A stretch of DNA of 43,011 bases, taken from Branchiostoma floridae. Its lineage: Eukaryota; Chordata; Leptocardii; Amphioxiformes; Branchiostomatidae. The stretch is from positions 16,350 through 59,360 of the forward strand of contig NW_023365718.1 of NCBI RefSeq assembly GCF_000003815.2, given 5' to 3'. The notes beneath the pieces were generated by a model that saw only the letters and a program-made list of their open reading frames with translations, had not been told where the DNA came from and did not search any database. Position 1 is the stretch's first letter; each line of letters starts with the position of its first letter. The translations under genes were made by a program, and so were the position numbers. This document shows positions 21,330 to 32,339 of the stretch, piece by piece.

Positions 21330-22130
21330 TAAGGTCGCAGAAAGAGCGCGGCGAGAGCGCCGCCCTAATGGAAAGCAGGTATATGTGTGAGTCATGTAGG
21401 AGAAAGTTTTCACTACCTTAATGATACTCACCATGATTTATGCAGCTGGACAGAAGGAACTTGGATATCAGCTGGAAGACACTAACTGTTTCCTGAAAGG
21501 CAAGCTGTACCTTGAGCTCATGAGATATTTATGGTCCTTTCTCACCCATGCCCTAGTTTTACGAGGACGGCGCTTTCATTTTAAGGTGGGGTCACACCTG
21601 CGTATATATTTAAGTCCGCATGAGGCACGCGTGGGAGTATTTGCCTTCACCAGGCTCCACAGGTCGTTGTAAAAATAATAGAAATTGGACAAACGTTAAC
21701 AGGTAACATGCCAGACGAGTTAGCTGGGTCGCTAACCATACTTCTCGGTCAGGTAACTAATCTGGCATGTTATGTATCTATATTTGTCCAATTTTTACTA
21801 TTTCTCCCGTGACCTGTGGAGCCTGGTAGAGACTAGGAGCTTCATACGCAGCTCAAATGGACTCGAATATATACGCATGTGTGACCCCACCTTAAAATAG
21901 TAAATTTGCTAGGGCGCGGTTTTAAAAATCACCAAGGTTGCCATATGTTGTTTCCTTTATTGCAAATTTAGTATCAGCTGTTGACATTCGATGCCAGTGA
22001 TATTGTAAGAATTGTGATATAACAGGTGAGACCTGGGCACCGTTCCAATGTTATTTACCCATATTGGCTATTTGTAATACCCCTTCTCCACTATGACGGC
22101 ACTCTCGCCGCGCTCTTCCATGAGACCTAA
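21330..22130. repeat. GC-rich inverted repeat pair enclosing a nested MITE
   Basis: AAAGAGCGCGGCGAGAGCGC near 21340 has an inverted partner, CACTCTCGCCGCGCTCTTCC, near 22095. Together they bracket about 750 bp that contains the fold-back at 21579-21897. This looks like the terminal repeats of a larger element invaded by a smaller one. No coding frame was recognised. Confidence 0.55.
21579..21897. mobile_element. Long fold-back MITE, ~319 bp
   Basis: Left end TTTTAAGGTGGGGTCACACC pairs with right end GTGTGACCCCACCTTAAAA. Inner segments also pair: CCTCCACAGGTC-like near 21655 with GACCTGTGGAGCCTGG near 21814, and ATTGGACAAA with TTTGTCCAAT. AACATGCCAGA pairs with TCTGGCATGTT near the loop. Almost the whole element can fold into one hairpin. 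Confidence 0.88.
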
Positions 22131-24187
22131 AATCTTTCAGATCGCTAAACGAATTGTATCTTTTTACGCTTTATTCGTTTTGCTGTCATCTGGGTCAAGC
22201 TTTTACATTTTGCATGATTTACCTAGTATGAAAGTTCCACATATCTTAGTATGTAGGTCACAGTGAGAGCGCAGCACGATCATCATCAGGTGGAAAGGGG
22301 GCCTAAGCATAAAAGAAACGGTTGTACCCAAAAGTCGCTGGGTGTCTCGTCCACAACCAAGAGTTATTATAATACTAGCTCTATATACTGCGTGAAATCA
22401 GGAAATACCACCTTGTGACGTAAGCAGCAAATTTTTTAGGTAAGGTTACAAACTCATTTCAGGTTCGCTAAGAAATTTCGTCTTGTTCTTGTATTCTTTG
22501 CTATCTTATGAGCAATTTGCCTTCTCGGTGTGCTTAGCGTACCTCATTTATTCCGAAAATGTGTACGATAAACAAAGTGTCTATGCGTATAGGGAATGCA
22601 TGGGTAGGGTCTGCATGGGTTTAGTGAGTGTCAGTATTGTTTTATAAAACACACATCACGTAATTCATCCCAAGTTGAATTCCACAAAATTCGGCTAATT
22701 ATGTATTTATTGACACATTATCTATTGCAAAACAATACTTCCTTCTGGAATGGAATGCCCCTTTAACCCAACCATACTTTGCAAGGATGTGTGAATTGCT
22801 ATCTTTCCAACCCCCTGAACCATTTACAAAAAATGGTAGAAAATGGTAAATAATGGTAGAATGCTGTTATCATTATTTAGAAACCATTAGAAGTATCCAA
22901 TTCCACACCATGAATATTTCCAAAGTTTTACAGGACGAGGGAAATATTTATAAAGTTGAAACAGTGTTAAAAATATTTCTGAAGTATCAAATGTCCTAGA
23001 CATATAATTACAAAACTTTAAAATCAATTGTAAACAATGGGAAGAAACATCCGCACGGTGTATTGGAATCGACTCTATAGATTATAGCTTATCACAATCC
23101 AATAAACGTTTTTAAATGTTACCTTTGGAAGACTTTTAAATACCGGATGCTATTTAGCCTCTGCTACATGTGTTATTGCTGGAATATGAGGTAACTGGAT
23201 GCAAAAATTATCACAGTCACTTCCTCAAGTAGCCTCAGATTTAAATGCACATTAATAGTAACAGCAGCGAACAAATTTCCACAAAAGTGTTATCATTTGA
23301 TGCGTGAACAAAAAAATTAATCTAAAGACCTCAATATTTCTTGCCTGTCTAAATGCCCTGATCTCTATACAAAAAGGCTGCGGCACACTAATGAACACCT
23401 TATCACAAGACACTGTCTCACTCATTTGAATACATATTAGGAGAGTCTTGATAAACGAGCTATTTGACACTTTCCTAATCTACGATCACCCAGCAGCGTC
23501 GGTCATGCTTCAACTGTACCGCTGTAAGTACAGTGACCGCAGTAAGTGTAGTGACCGACCTTGCTGTCGCGACACCGCTCCGGCTGGGATGGGAGAGTTT
23601 GCTAATCTTACCTCGATCGGAAACTGCCGGCGTTCCTGACACAACTTACATTATTAAGCACACAAACGACAACAGTGACGTGCATACCTACCTACCTACA
23701 AGCATAGTCTCTTGACCTCCAGGTCGTTTGGGACAATTACCGCATGTGACACTGCAGTAGACATGGTAAAATGGATAACGTTATACGCACGTAAATTTCG
23801 ATAGCATGGTCGTATAGCAAAAAAAAATCCACAGGGTGCTAGTGTTAATTAAATGAAATATAACACCGGACATATTATGTTGATATGATGGATTTGAGGG
23901 TTAAAAACATACATTTTCGTTGAAAAATATTATGTTTATTTCATGTGCCCTGTCCACGGTGGAGACAACGTTCTGGACACGGATGACAGATTACCTCATG
24001 TAGATTTAGTTTGTCCGTCGCTATTTTGTTGTATATTGATTCATCGTAACTTTTTTGGGTCAAAATATGTAAAAAGGACATGTTTTTCTCATCTTTGGAT
24101 GAGCCGCTCTTAAGGAAATCCCTACATCACTAAACCAAATAGCTATCAATATATTTCTTTAAAAAATGATTATAGATATAAATTTAC
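22131..24187. other. No recognised feature
   Basis: AT-rich sequence with no exon supported on either strand. If the candidate SPT first exon at 24188-24346 is right, this is part of that gene's first intron. A donor-like site in GC-richer sequence near 23610 (minus strand) had no open frame behind it. Confidence 0.5.
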
Positions 24188-24346
24188 CTTTATTGACAGC
24201 AAAAGTAATGTTGCCAACGAGGAAGAAGCACGTAAATGTGACGGTAACGATCCTTCAGAACCGCTGCTAGCGCCGCTGTCGTTTTCCCGCCATTTCACAT
24301 CCCGGGAGTTCGCCCGTTCGACCGAACGGTGTTCGGACGGTACCAT
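24188..24346 (-). CDS. Candidate first coding exon of the SPT gene
   Basis: On the minus strand, an ATG at 24346-24344 in strong context (A at -3, G at +4) directly follows an in-frame TAA. It opens 53 codons, starting MVPSEHRSVER and ending LATLLLLSIK, closed by a donor AAG|GTAAAT at 24187. The exon ends in phase 0, as SPT exon 2 (acceptor at 17353) requires. Joined, the protein would be about 540 aa, close to vertebrate SPTLC2/3 at about 550-560. It lies in a local CpG-rich island (about 24240-24370), as expected of a promoter and first exon. The N-terminus of this family is poorly conserved, so similarity cannot confirm it. It is a proposal from phase, length and context only. A chance frame or another gene's first exon is possible. 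Confidence 0.4.
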
Positions 24347-24370
24347 TTATGCGGCTTGCCTTCCACAGGG
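24240..24370. promoter_or_regulatory. CpG-rich patch, possible promoter
   Basis: A short CpG-dense stretch (GCTAGCGCCGCTGTCG, GTTCGCCCGTTCGACCGAAC) in otherwise AT-rich DNA. It overlaps the candidate SPT first exon, and no TATA box is obvious. Promoter function is inferred only from composition. Confidence 0.3.
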
Positions 24371-24646
24371 GCTTTTTTCTGTTACTCCCATCGAATTATG
24401 TCAATATTTAATAAATACTGTGTAGAATTTGGAAAAGGCGTTTTGAATATTATAGAAATGCGTCTTTAGCTGTATTGTGTTACAGGTAGGCTTGTTTTGG
24501 AATGCTAGATCTGGAGCTTGGAGACGAAGACGTTTTGTCTAAATAACATTTAGGGTACGTGCAATGCGCAGCATGGGACTATCAGTTTAAAGATCCGAGG
24601 CGGCAGTGGAAACACTGTGCTGAATGGAGTTTGTATGCACTGTAAT

Positions 24647-24862
24647 GTTAGTTCACCTTTATCCGCAGGGTATCCTATATCCGTTATGCTGCTAAACAGG
24701 GTATTCAGGTATACCAAGTCGATGGACGGTAGTTTTAAATTATGATATTGTCAAAATATTGCAGTTTAAAAGCACCATCCGTCGACTTGATACCCCTAAA
24801 TACATTGTTCTTAAAAAGAATGGATAAAGATTAACCTTTGGATAAAGGTGAACTAGTGTTAG
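24647..24862. mobile_element. Fold-back MITE, ~210 bp
   Basis: AGTTCACCTTTATCC at the left is matched by GGATAAAGGTGAACT at the right. The inner arms CAAGTCGATGGACGGT and ACCATCCGTCGACTTG also pair, leaving an AT-rich loop near 24750. There is no coding content. Confidence 0.85.
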
Positions 24863-25181
24863 GTTTCTAATTACTTATCTCAAGATAGAATTTGATGTTT
24901 ACAATTATTATGGCTTTCCAGATTTTCTGATGTTTTCAAAAGCTTATTTGACGAACAAAGCTTTCTTTTGCTGTTTGGTATTGTTTTTTTTTTTGGTATC
25001 GGAGATGTTATCTTTTGTCAAGGACCGGGTATGATAGACAAAAATCCGTTTCGCTAGCTTTTTAGGTTTACCAAACATGACAAACGAGCAGATACAAGCA
25101 GAACAATGCGGGACCTGAGCACGCGCCAAAACCTCAGGCAAGGACGTTTGAGATGTCAAACTTTCAACAAGGTTTCTGAAG

Positions 25182-25375
25182 ATACTGTAAATGCAGAAAC
25201 TTCGAGGCTATTTAATGTTCGCGGTTTTCGCGGAGTCCGCTTCACCACGAACATAAAACCACCGCGAACATTTTCCTATGGCAGTAAGAGACTACAGTAC
25301 ATGGTAAACCGCGAATTTAAACCAACGTGAAAAGTCATTTTCCTGCAAGCGCGAAATTAAATCCATTTACAGTAT
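25182..25375. mobile_element. TA-flanked MITE, ~194 bp (Tc1/mariner-like ends)
   Basis: The ends GATACTGTAAATG and CATTTACAGTATC are perfect 13-bp inverted repeats. Read as CTGTAAATG termini next to TA, this fits a Tc1/mariner-type non-autonomous element. The interior is rich in short CGCGAA/TTCGCG words. The superfamily call is inference from the TA and the termini. Confidence 0.75.
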
Positions 25376-26616
25376 CTAAAGGTTAGAGAAACATGTTGCG
25401 CAAGCGTGTAGGCGTGACAACAATTAAATATTCTAAAAAGAGGACTACCAGTGAAGTAATACGGCCGGTAGGGAGTTGCAGGTCACGAAAAGGGCTCTAC
25501 CATATGGGTACTGTATGTTCCATATCCTTTTAAAGCAACTTACTTGAGAATGTACATGTAGTAGGACACAAAGAGGTTTAGCTCACATGACTCACCTTCT
25601 CATACACTGTAACGTGTTTCAATGGAATTTTCGTGATTGGATTTCTAAATTTGAGATTGTGAAAGTTTAAAGGAAACAAAATAAATCTTTCACACCCAAC
25701 AAACTCTCCCCAGAGAAGAAGGACTAAACAGAGATGTTTGAGAATTTCTTGAAATTCTGGTCGTAAGTTAGTTGACCTTTAGGGCGGAAATGCAGACACT
25801 CTGTATAGTTATTTCAAAGAGTCGACTCCTAGAAAATACAGCGCGTGAAAGAGTTCTGAGGAGATAGACATTTTGATTTATGGCATTGCATAACGGTTCG
25901 TTCAAGTAATGTTTCAGACCGTAATTATCCCCGTGCTTATCTGTGTGTACTAAAGTGTACGTAGTTTCCAAGCAGATAATGGTAGGAGATATGGTAACCA
26001 TTTACCGTTCTATCCACATAGCATCTCATACCAAATATGATTCTCATATACTAACACAGTACCATATAGTCATTTACTCATTGAACTTGAGACGGATTTA
26101 ATGTTGACGTATTTTATTGTATACAATCAAAAATTACATTTGCATCGTTTAAAATTCGTGGTGACATATTACTCGTCTTGCAAATACTAGACTGTCACAA
26201 ATGGTCTGTAAAGAATAGATAAAACACACTTACTTTTCATAGATTTGCACCGAAACTATGATAAACAAAACTGATGCAATTTTTTTTCTTATGAAATGAT
26301 AAGTGCAGAACTGCCGTTTTAAAGAATAATAATTTTCCTAGTTGGGTTCCTGAATTATAAGGTAAGTCTAAATATACGCATACGTTATCAGCATTAATGT
26401 CATATCGTTTTATCCCTTGCTAAATGAGGAACTTTCTTACGAGTTAGATATGTTTAATATAGCGCAACTACAGCTCATCATCAAAAAACCTCCATCAAGC
26501 CTTGTGCTTGCTGCGCTTTTGTACCAATAGCTCATTGCTTACAAGCACTTGTATTTGCAGTTGCAATTCAGACTGCAATAAACATGTAGAATATAAGTGG
26601 ATACATGTAGCCATAC
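25376..26616. other. No recognised feature
   Basis: AT-rich spacer between the TA-flanked MITE and MITE copy C. No exon, RNA gene or clear repeat was recognised on either strand. Confidence 0.5.
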
Positions 26617-27565
26617 TTAACCCTCAAGCACCCGACCTTTTTTTGCGACTAAAATGACCGAGTTGGGTCCAAACGGACCCCAAAATGTTTTGTTCATGAA
26701 ATCTCAGTAACATTTTTTATCGGCGATCATTGTATATACATTGCTTCGTCAATGTGAGAGGAATATTTTGAGATGTTAAAGTGTTGCTAATTCCAACTCA
26801 TTATCATAATTTACGCAAAAGTTCAGAAGGACCACGTTTTGCACTAAACCTATTCCGACCAGATTTTTGTGTCGCATAACCATGAACGGCTAGAGCTAAA
26901 GCTACGAAACTTGGTAATTTATCACAAAATATTGTTTGCAAAAGTTTTTGGTCAATAAAGTTTATAATTTTTGGGGGTTGCCATGGCAACCATATTTTAG
27001 CAGGCATATTTTAGCCAAAATTTGACAGTTTCAATTTAGAAAAGGTTTTCTTGGTAAACTACACCTGTTTTCTGACAACAATTAAATTCTATGAAATTCA
27101 ATGTAATTTTCATGACTTAAAATTTATAATTGATGCTAATTTCATGACGTCATTGGTCAAAATCCAAGATAACCGCCCTGATTAGGCAGATTACGTCATA
27201 ATGTCGTCACATTCCATGTTGATGACACACAAATATTTGTGATGATTTAGGTTTACATTCTTATTATTGTCTAAAGATTTGGTAGTCATACTGGAAGTGG
27301 TTAAGGAGTTAGCCTCCAAAGTTTGTTTTAAAAACTGCACATTTTTGCTGGGGTCCGTTTGGACCCCAGAGGGACTGAACACAAACTTTCTTTATAATTT
27401 CCACATTATTGTACTAATATTTGAGAAAACTTAGGAGAAGGTAAAAGACATATTGACTGACCAAGTCACAGAAGGATTTTTTTTTCAGATTAAAAATGTT
27501 CAAATGGCACTTCAAAATGTACGCCTGGGGTCCAAATGGACCCCACTCGGGTGTTTGAGGGTTAA
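26617..27565 (+). mobile_element. TTAA-flanked MITE, copy C (piggyBac-like)
   Basis: TTAA at 26617-26620 and 27562-27565 bracket a 941-bp body with the same CCCTCAAGCACCCGAC...CGGGTGTTTGAGGG termini, orientation and interior as copies A and B. It has three GGGTCC/GGACCC near-palindromes (near 26665, 27350 and 27527). On the gene strand its right TTAA begins at the base after the TAG stop of the P450 (27568-27566). The element therefore forms the start of that gene's 3' UTR. Confidence 0.9.
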
Positions 27566-29622
27566 CTACTCCCGTTTAGTTACAATAAGGCTGAATGGAC
27601 GAGGGTAAATAAAGGCAGTGCTGATGCCGTGGAAATCAGGCTCTGCACCCTCCGGTAACTTCAGGGTGAACTGTTGTAGGGTGTTGGCGAGGAACAAGAA
27701 TAACTCCATCTTCCCCATCTGCTCACCCCAACACCTGCGATATCCTACAGTAGAGGAAATGACGAAGAAAAATATATTTATAAGGTATGCAGACAGATGC
27801 ATACTTATATATATGACATATAAACAAGTTCCCATACTCAATTGTTAAAGATGATAGGCACAATGTTACCTGTTGAAAACGGCATGAAGGCGTCGTGTGT
27901 CCGTAGCCGTCCGTTCTCGCCCAGGAACCTGGCGGGGTCGAACCTGTGTGGGTCCGGCCAGCGGCTCGGGTCCATGTGGAGGTCCCACAGGTTGACGAAC
28001 ACGTTTGTACCTGCAGGAATGTCGTACCCGAGCAGAGTAGTGTCGTCGGAGGTGCGATGTGGGAGGAGTGGGATGATAGTGGCGATGCGCTGGATCTCCA
28101 TGATGGTGGCCTCCGTGTACGGCAGGTTGACCCTGTCGCTGAAGGCTGGAGGACGATCCCGCCCCACAACCCTGTCCAGCTCGGCTTGAACCTTCTCCTG
28201 CACGTCAGGATACGCCGTGAGGTACAGGAAACCCCAGCATAAGGTAAGGGAAGAGGTTTCTGTTCCCGCGGAAAACAAATCAGCGATTAAGTACGTCAGA
28301 GTCATGTCGGGCAGGAAGCCTGGATTGTCCTGTTTTGTCTTGTTGAAGGCGTCGATAAAGTCCCGGATGTCATCCGGTGCTGTGTTTCCGTGCTGACTGA
28401 TGTACTCTCGGATGTAGCTGTACAGTTCTGCTGTCCGATCCATCAATTCGTTGTACATTTTCCTGAAGCCCGGAAAGAAGCGGAGCACAGGGAAACAGTT
28501 TACGATGTATAGTTTATAGAATGTCACATTGATCCGTTCAGCAAGTAGTTGCAAACGACCAAATTTCGGGTCTCCGTACTCAAACCTCTTCCCTACCGCC
28601 ATGGAGACGATGATGTTAGACACAGAAGTTTCCAGACGATTTTTGAGGTCCACAGGCTGTCCCACTAGAAGCCGTAGTGTGCTGCAGAAGTGACGACACT
28701 CCTCCTGAATCTTCTCCTCTAGAATGGTAGTCCCCAGACCAAAGAACCGAAGTGTTGACACAGTGAAGCGGCGAAGTGCCCTCCAACGATCACCGTATGG
28801 ACAAAAAACTGCACCTGAAACAACGGTTTGGTGTACATGGCTTTCAGTGTAAAGTAACGTGGTTTGAGCATGTAGCCTAGTCAGTCAAATAAGTCAAGAT
28901 AGTCTACAAGATAGTCATTATCATCAATCAGGAAATGTAATAACAACTTCCTAAAGAACATCGTTAAAGCTTTGTACGTATCTCAATAAGGCCACACTGT
29001 TGCGCAAAAACGTATGCATGTGATAATAAGCAAACAACCAAGACCCTGTCTCACACGTCCCTTCCTCACACTGCAAAAACTCCCCTTCCAACTACGTAGC
29101 CTGGATTCTCCATAATTTTGCCTGGCACGTTTCAGGAGCCTCGGTTATTTAGCTAGTTTGCCACCCAGGCTAGATGAATCCTCAGCATTGCTGCAAATCC
29201 TGGTAAGCTATTCGAAAAAGACATAAAAAGGCTTTTTGATACAAACCAAAGTGCATGTTCACACAACGCACTAGGTAGTAGTCTGGGCGGTTGGAGAAGT
29301 GCTTGGCCTTCTGCACCAAGGCCTCCTTTATAGCCTCACTGCCGTTAACAATAACAGCGTCCTGTAGACCGAACCTGACTCTAAAGACGTCTCCGTACTG
29401 ATAACGCCATTTCGTCAGCTGTAAGTGTATGTCTTTTGTCAGACTGGGGAGGTTACCGAGAACTGGCCATCCAGGCGGGCCTGGTGGAATATTTCTCCGT
29501 CCATGTACTGAAAATTTTGCGACCACAGCCAAAGAAACCAGAAAGGCCACAAAACAAACCAGCACAACTGTGATGCTGTGTCCAGACAGTACTACCTGCA
29601 GTAGGGACACGATTGTAGCCAT
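27566..29622 (-). CDS. Cytochrome P450, CYP2 family-like, complete (three exons)
   Basis: Family role: haem monooxygenase anchored in the ER membrane and fed electrons by P450 reductase. CYP2 members oxidise xenobiotics or fatty acids. Exons 29622-29247, 28814-27870 and 27744-27566 join in phase with GT-AG introns to give 499 aa. In order: N-terminal hydrophobic anchor (about residues 14-38), proline hinge PPGPPGWPVLGN, C-helix YGDRWRALRRF, I-helix oxygen-activation motif FSAGTETSS, ExxR motif (EIQR), FDPARF, and haem motif FSTG|YRRCWGE with Cys445 across the last junction. All key residues are present, so the enzyme is probably functional. The 945-nt middle exon is unusually large for CYP2 genes, which usually have nine exons, and recalls few-exon genes such as CYP2U1. 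Subfamily and substrate cannot be assigned. The start is in good context and head to head with the UGT gene; the stop abuts MITE copy C. Confidence 0.95.
29096..29172. repeat. Small terminal-inverted repeat element in P450 intron 1
   Basis: GTAGCCTGG at the left is matched by CCAGGCTA at the right, about 77 bp apart, with a GCCTGGCAC-like word inside. It resembles a short MITE. Confidence 0.4.
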
Positions 29623-32339
29623 TGCGCTGGCCTCTGCCTACTGTGTGAGTGGGCCCGGTAAGTGGGAAGAGGGGTGGGGCTTGGATTTTTTGTTTACATT
29701 GTGGCATTCCAAAACCACACGGAGGGGGGGGGGGCAAAATTAATCAGAACTAAGAGAATGTTACATAAATCTCACTGAAATCAATAGAAGGATGATACAA
29801 GAGCCGGCCATTCGCACAATCATATTTTCTGATCTTGATCAGCTTCATCAATCAGAAGACCGTTTCCTTGATGGGTTGTCAAACAACTCCCACAAGACAC
29901 CATTTAACATGAGCAAGCCTCCCAGCGGGAGAGACAAGATCTAGTTGTACAGTTACAAAACAATTTCCCTCGGGGTAAACAAAACATATTGAATACCTTA
30001 TAACGTACGTGTTGCGACAAGAATGTAACCTGGAGCTCGAAAGCTTTGTAGCGTGTGTGTTGTTGACAGTTTGAAGCACTGACCCGCTCTAGCCTACGCC
30101 TCTCGGTTTTTGTGTTCTTTGCCGAAGCTGAAATTGGTATGAAAAACTTTCGTTCTTGTATTTATTTCATCATTCTTTCTTGTAGATATCAACTGGCTCT
30201 AGGAGGGACTCTTTACTTGCAGCATAACAAGATAGAACCAAAGAAACCTCAGATAGCATAGGTGCTAGACCCTGCTCGTTTATTGGACAGCCACGGTTAC
30301 CCTCCTTCAGCGGCCTGTGGGTATTGGTGTAATTTGTGTGTGGGGGGGGGGGAGAGGGTCACCAGGTTTAAGGTCACCAGGTGTTCGGTCGCGTGGAATA
30401 TATGACGAGAAAGGAACATTTACCGAGAAGCTTGTAGCCTTGCCTAGCTCCCTGCCTCTGGGTATTAGCGTAAATTGTTGGAAAGGGGGAGGGGGGGGGG
30501 GGGATTTGCGATTTTCATAGCCACCCCCCTCCCCACAACAACAACTTACGCCGATACCCGCAGGTCATACGTGACTATCACACGGTCCGGTACACTGCAC
30601 CGGTGAAAACCCCGGTCGAGCCGCGCGTGCCTTTCTGTGCTCGCCGTGACGTCTTACAGGGGGCATCCACAGAAATATAGCACACCATTTCCATATCTAG
30701 ACATCTCAAAGATTTTTCAAGTTGTTGTTGTGGCAAATAGGCAGACTGAAGAATAGTGTTAGATATTATTGCCATTTTTTAAAAACAAATTTAAACTATT
30801 TTCCACGTACCTTGTGAATTTATACTTTAGATTTTTGATGTACTACTGCCTTATTCAATGTTGATGTTAACATGTTCCACTGTAGAATGTATGTAACGTT
30901 ATGCACGTTCGATGGCACCTAACATCAGCATTGCTTCATGGGATGCCCTCCGTATCCACTTGTTGCAATTTTGAATAATAAATAGATAAGGGTGGCATCG
31001 TTTACGTCATGTGGCTCAAAGGTATTAGCGGAATACAAAAATCTAGCAGGCACTGTCTGTATGTTCTGCACAAATTCAAAATTATACTGAACCAATAATA
31101 GGGCAGTTGGACATAAGACACCTTATTGAATTGAATCCCATAGCTTCGTACCAAAACATTTTAAACGCTGTGACCTAAGTGTGGTTTCCTTCAAAGCAGA
31201 TGGTCACAGAAAAGTTCCGTATCATGGTGTTTGTACGACTATGTAAACAGTTTGCAGGAGTGTATGGGTTAAATAGTTACTCAGGGCTGAGACGATAACA
31301 ACAGTTTGTATTCATCATTCAAGCTCTCTTTGAAAAAAAAAAACTAATACATTTTCCCATCGGGGTAGAATACAATAATTGTGAATGCAGTTTATTTTGT
31401 ATAGCATCCATAAATCGGGGATATATTCTCTTTAAAACTACAGGTACGTACTAGACAGATAGATGGCGTGTTCCGTATACAGAAACTTGTGAAATGTCGA
31501 TAGGCACCCTCACTGGGCAACCTGGCTGATAGTAGCACAGTAGCCATCTGTGACAATGTTTCGTAAAATCTACTTGAGATCTAAAAAAACAAGCAAACAA
31601 ATGTTTCGGTTTGAAAAATGACGGTTTTTAAACATGCTTGCATAGTTCGATGATGCTGTAACATTCCTCCAGGAATATTGACATGCAATGCTACATTTAT
31701 TATTGATGTAACTTACTTAGTACCATCCCCCATAGTGTAGCCTAAAGTGTTCTAGCAGTCTAGTCAGTACATCGTAGATAGCTAATGTTAGTATGCTAAG
31801 CCAAATGATATGGCAAGATGTGTATAGCTTTAATGTAACTAGAGGTCCACGACAAATAATTCTACATTTACAACCAAGATTACTTTGCACCATTCGTACA
31901 TTTGGATATACTTGTCTTTCCTACCTTAGAACAAAAGAAGTAATGATGATTATTGTAGTAAACGTAGATTCGCGTAGTACAGAGAAACGTAAAACATTCT
32001 ACTTTAAAAGTATCATTTACAACATGACTAGGCTGTCAGTGCTGTGAAAATGACGACCAACATACAGCCCAGTGAAACCCATAAAAAATATTTTTGGCAC
32101 AATACAAATTGTAGTATATGTTTTTATTTCGCTTTTTTTTACTTTTTTTTCAACCTTGATAAATCTTCCGCCTAAGCTGTTTTCACTTCCGATTAAGGCC
32201 TTAACTTATATTAAGTACATTTTTGTACTACGTAACATCATTGGCATCACCGATTGCACATTTCTTTTACAGTTCCAAGGCCGGAGAACATCTTTGATCT
32301 CTATCCGCGGCGCTCACCAAGAACATCTGTCCTGGCAAC
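29623..32339. other. Intergenic region between divergent P450 and UGT genes
   Basis: The P450 runs leftward and the UGT rightward, so both promoters should lie here. A pyrimidine-AG acceptor (TTTCTTTTACAG, ending about 32271) just before the UGT start suggests a spliced 5' UTR with a further exon upstream. Poly-G tracts and a fold-back lie at 30312-30564. No other gene was recognised. Confidence 0.55.
30312..30564. repeat. Fold-back with poly-G tracts
   Basis: CTCTGGGTATTAGCGTAAAT (30456 on) pairs imperfectly with AACTTACGCCGATACCCGCA (30543 on). A G run near 30485-30503 faces CCACCCCCCTCCCC. A third partial copy with another G run lies at 30313-30357 (CCTGTGGGTATTGGTGTAAT). Confidence 0.6.

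Noticed and set aside
20672-21434. Frames of 198-250 aa around 20.7-21.4 kb
   Set aside because: Almost entirely N; no real residues support a gene.
23590-23715. Possible SPT first exon at a good donor (GAG|GTAAGA) near 23610, minus strand
   Set aside because: The frame in the required phase hits a stop a few codons upstream and has no ATG; 24188-24346 fits better.
27842-28242. Plus-strand frames of about 100 aa across the P450
   Set aside because: Antisense shadows of the P450 second exon, where high codon GC keeps other frames open.
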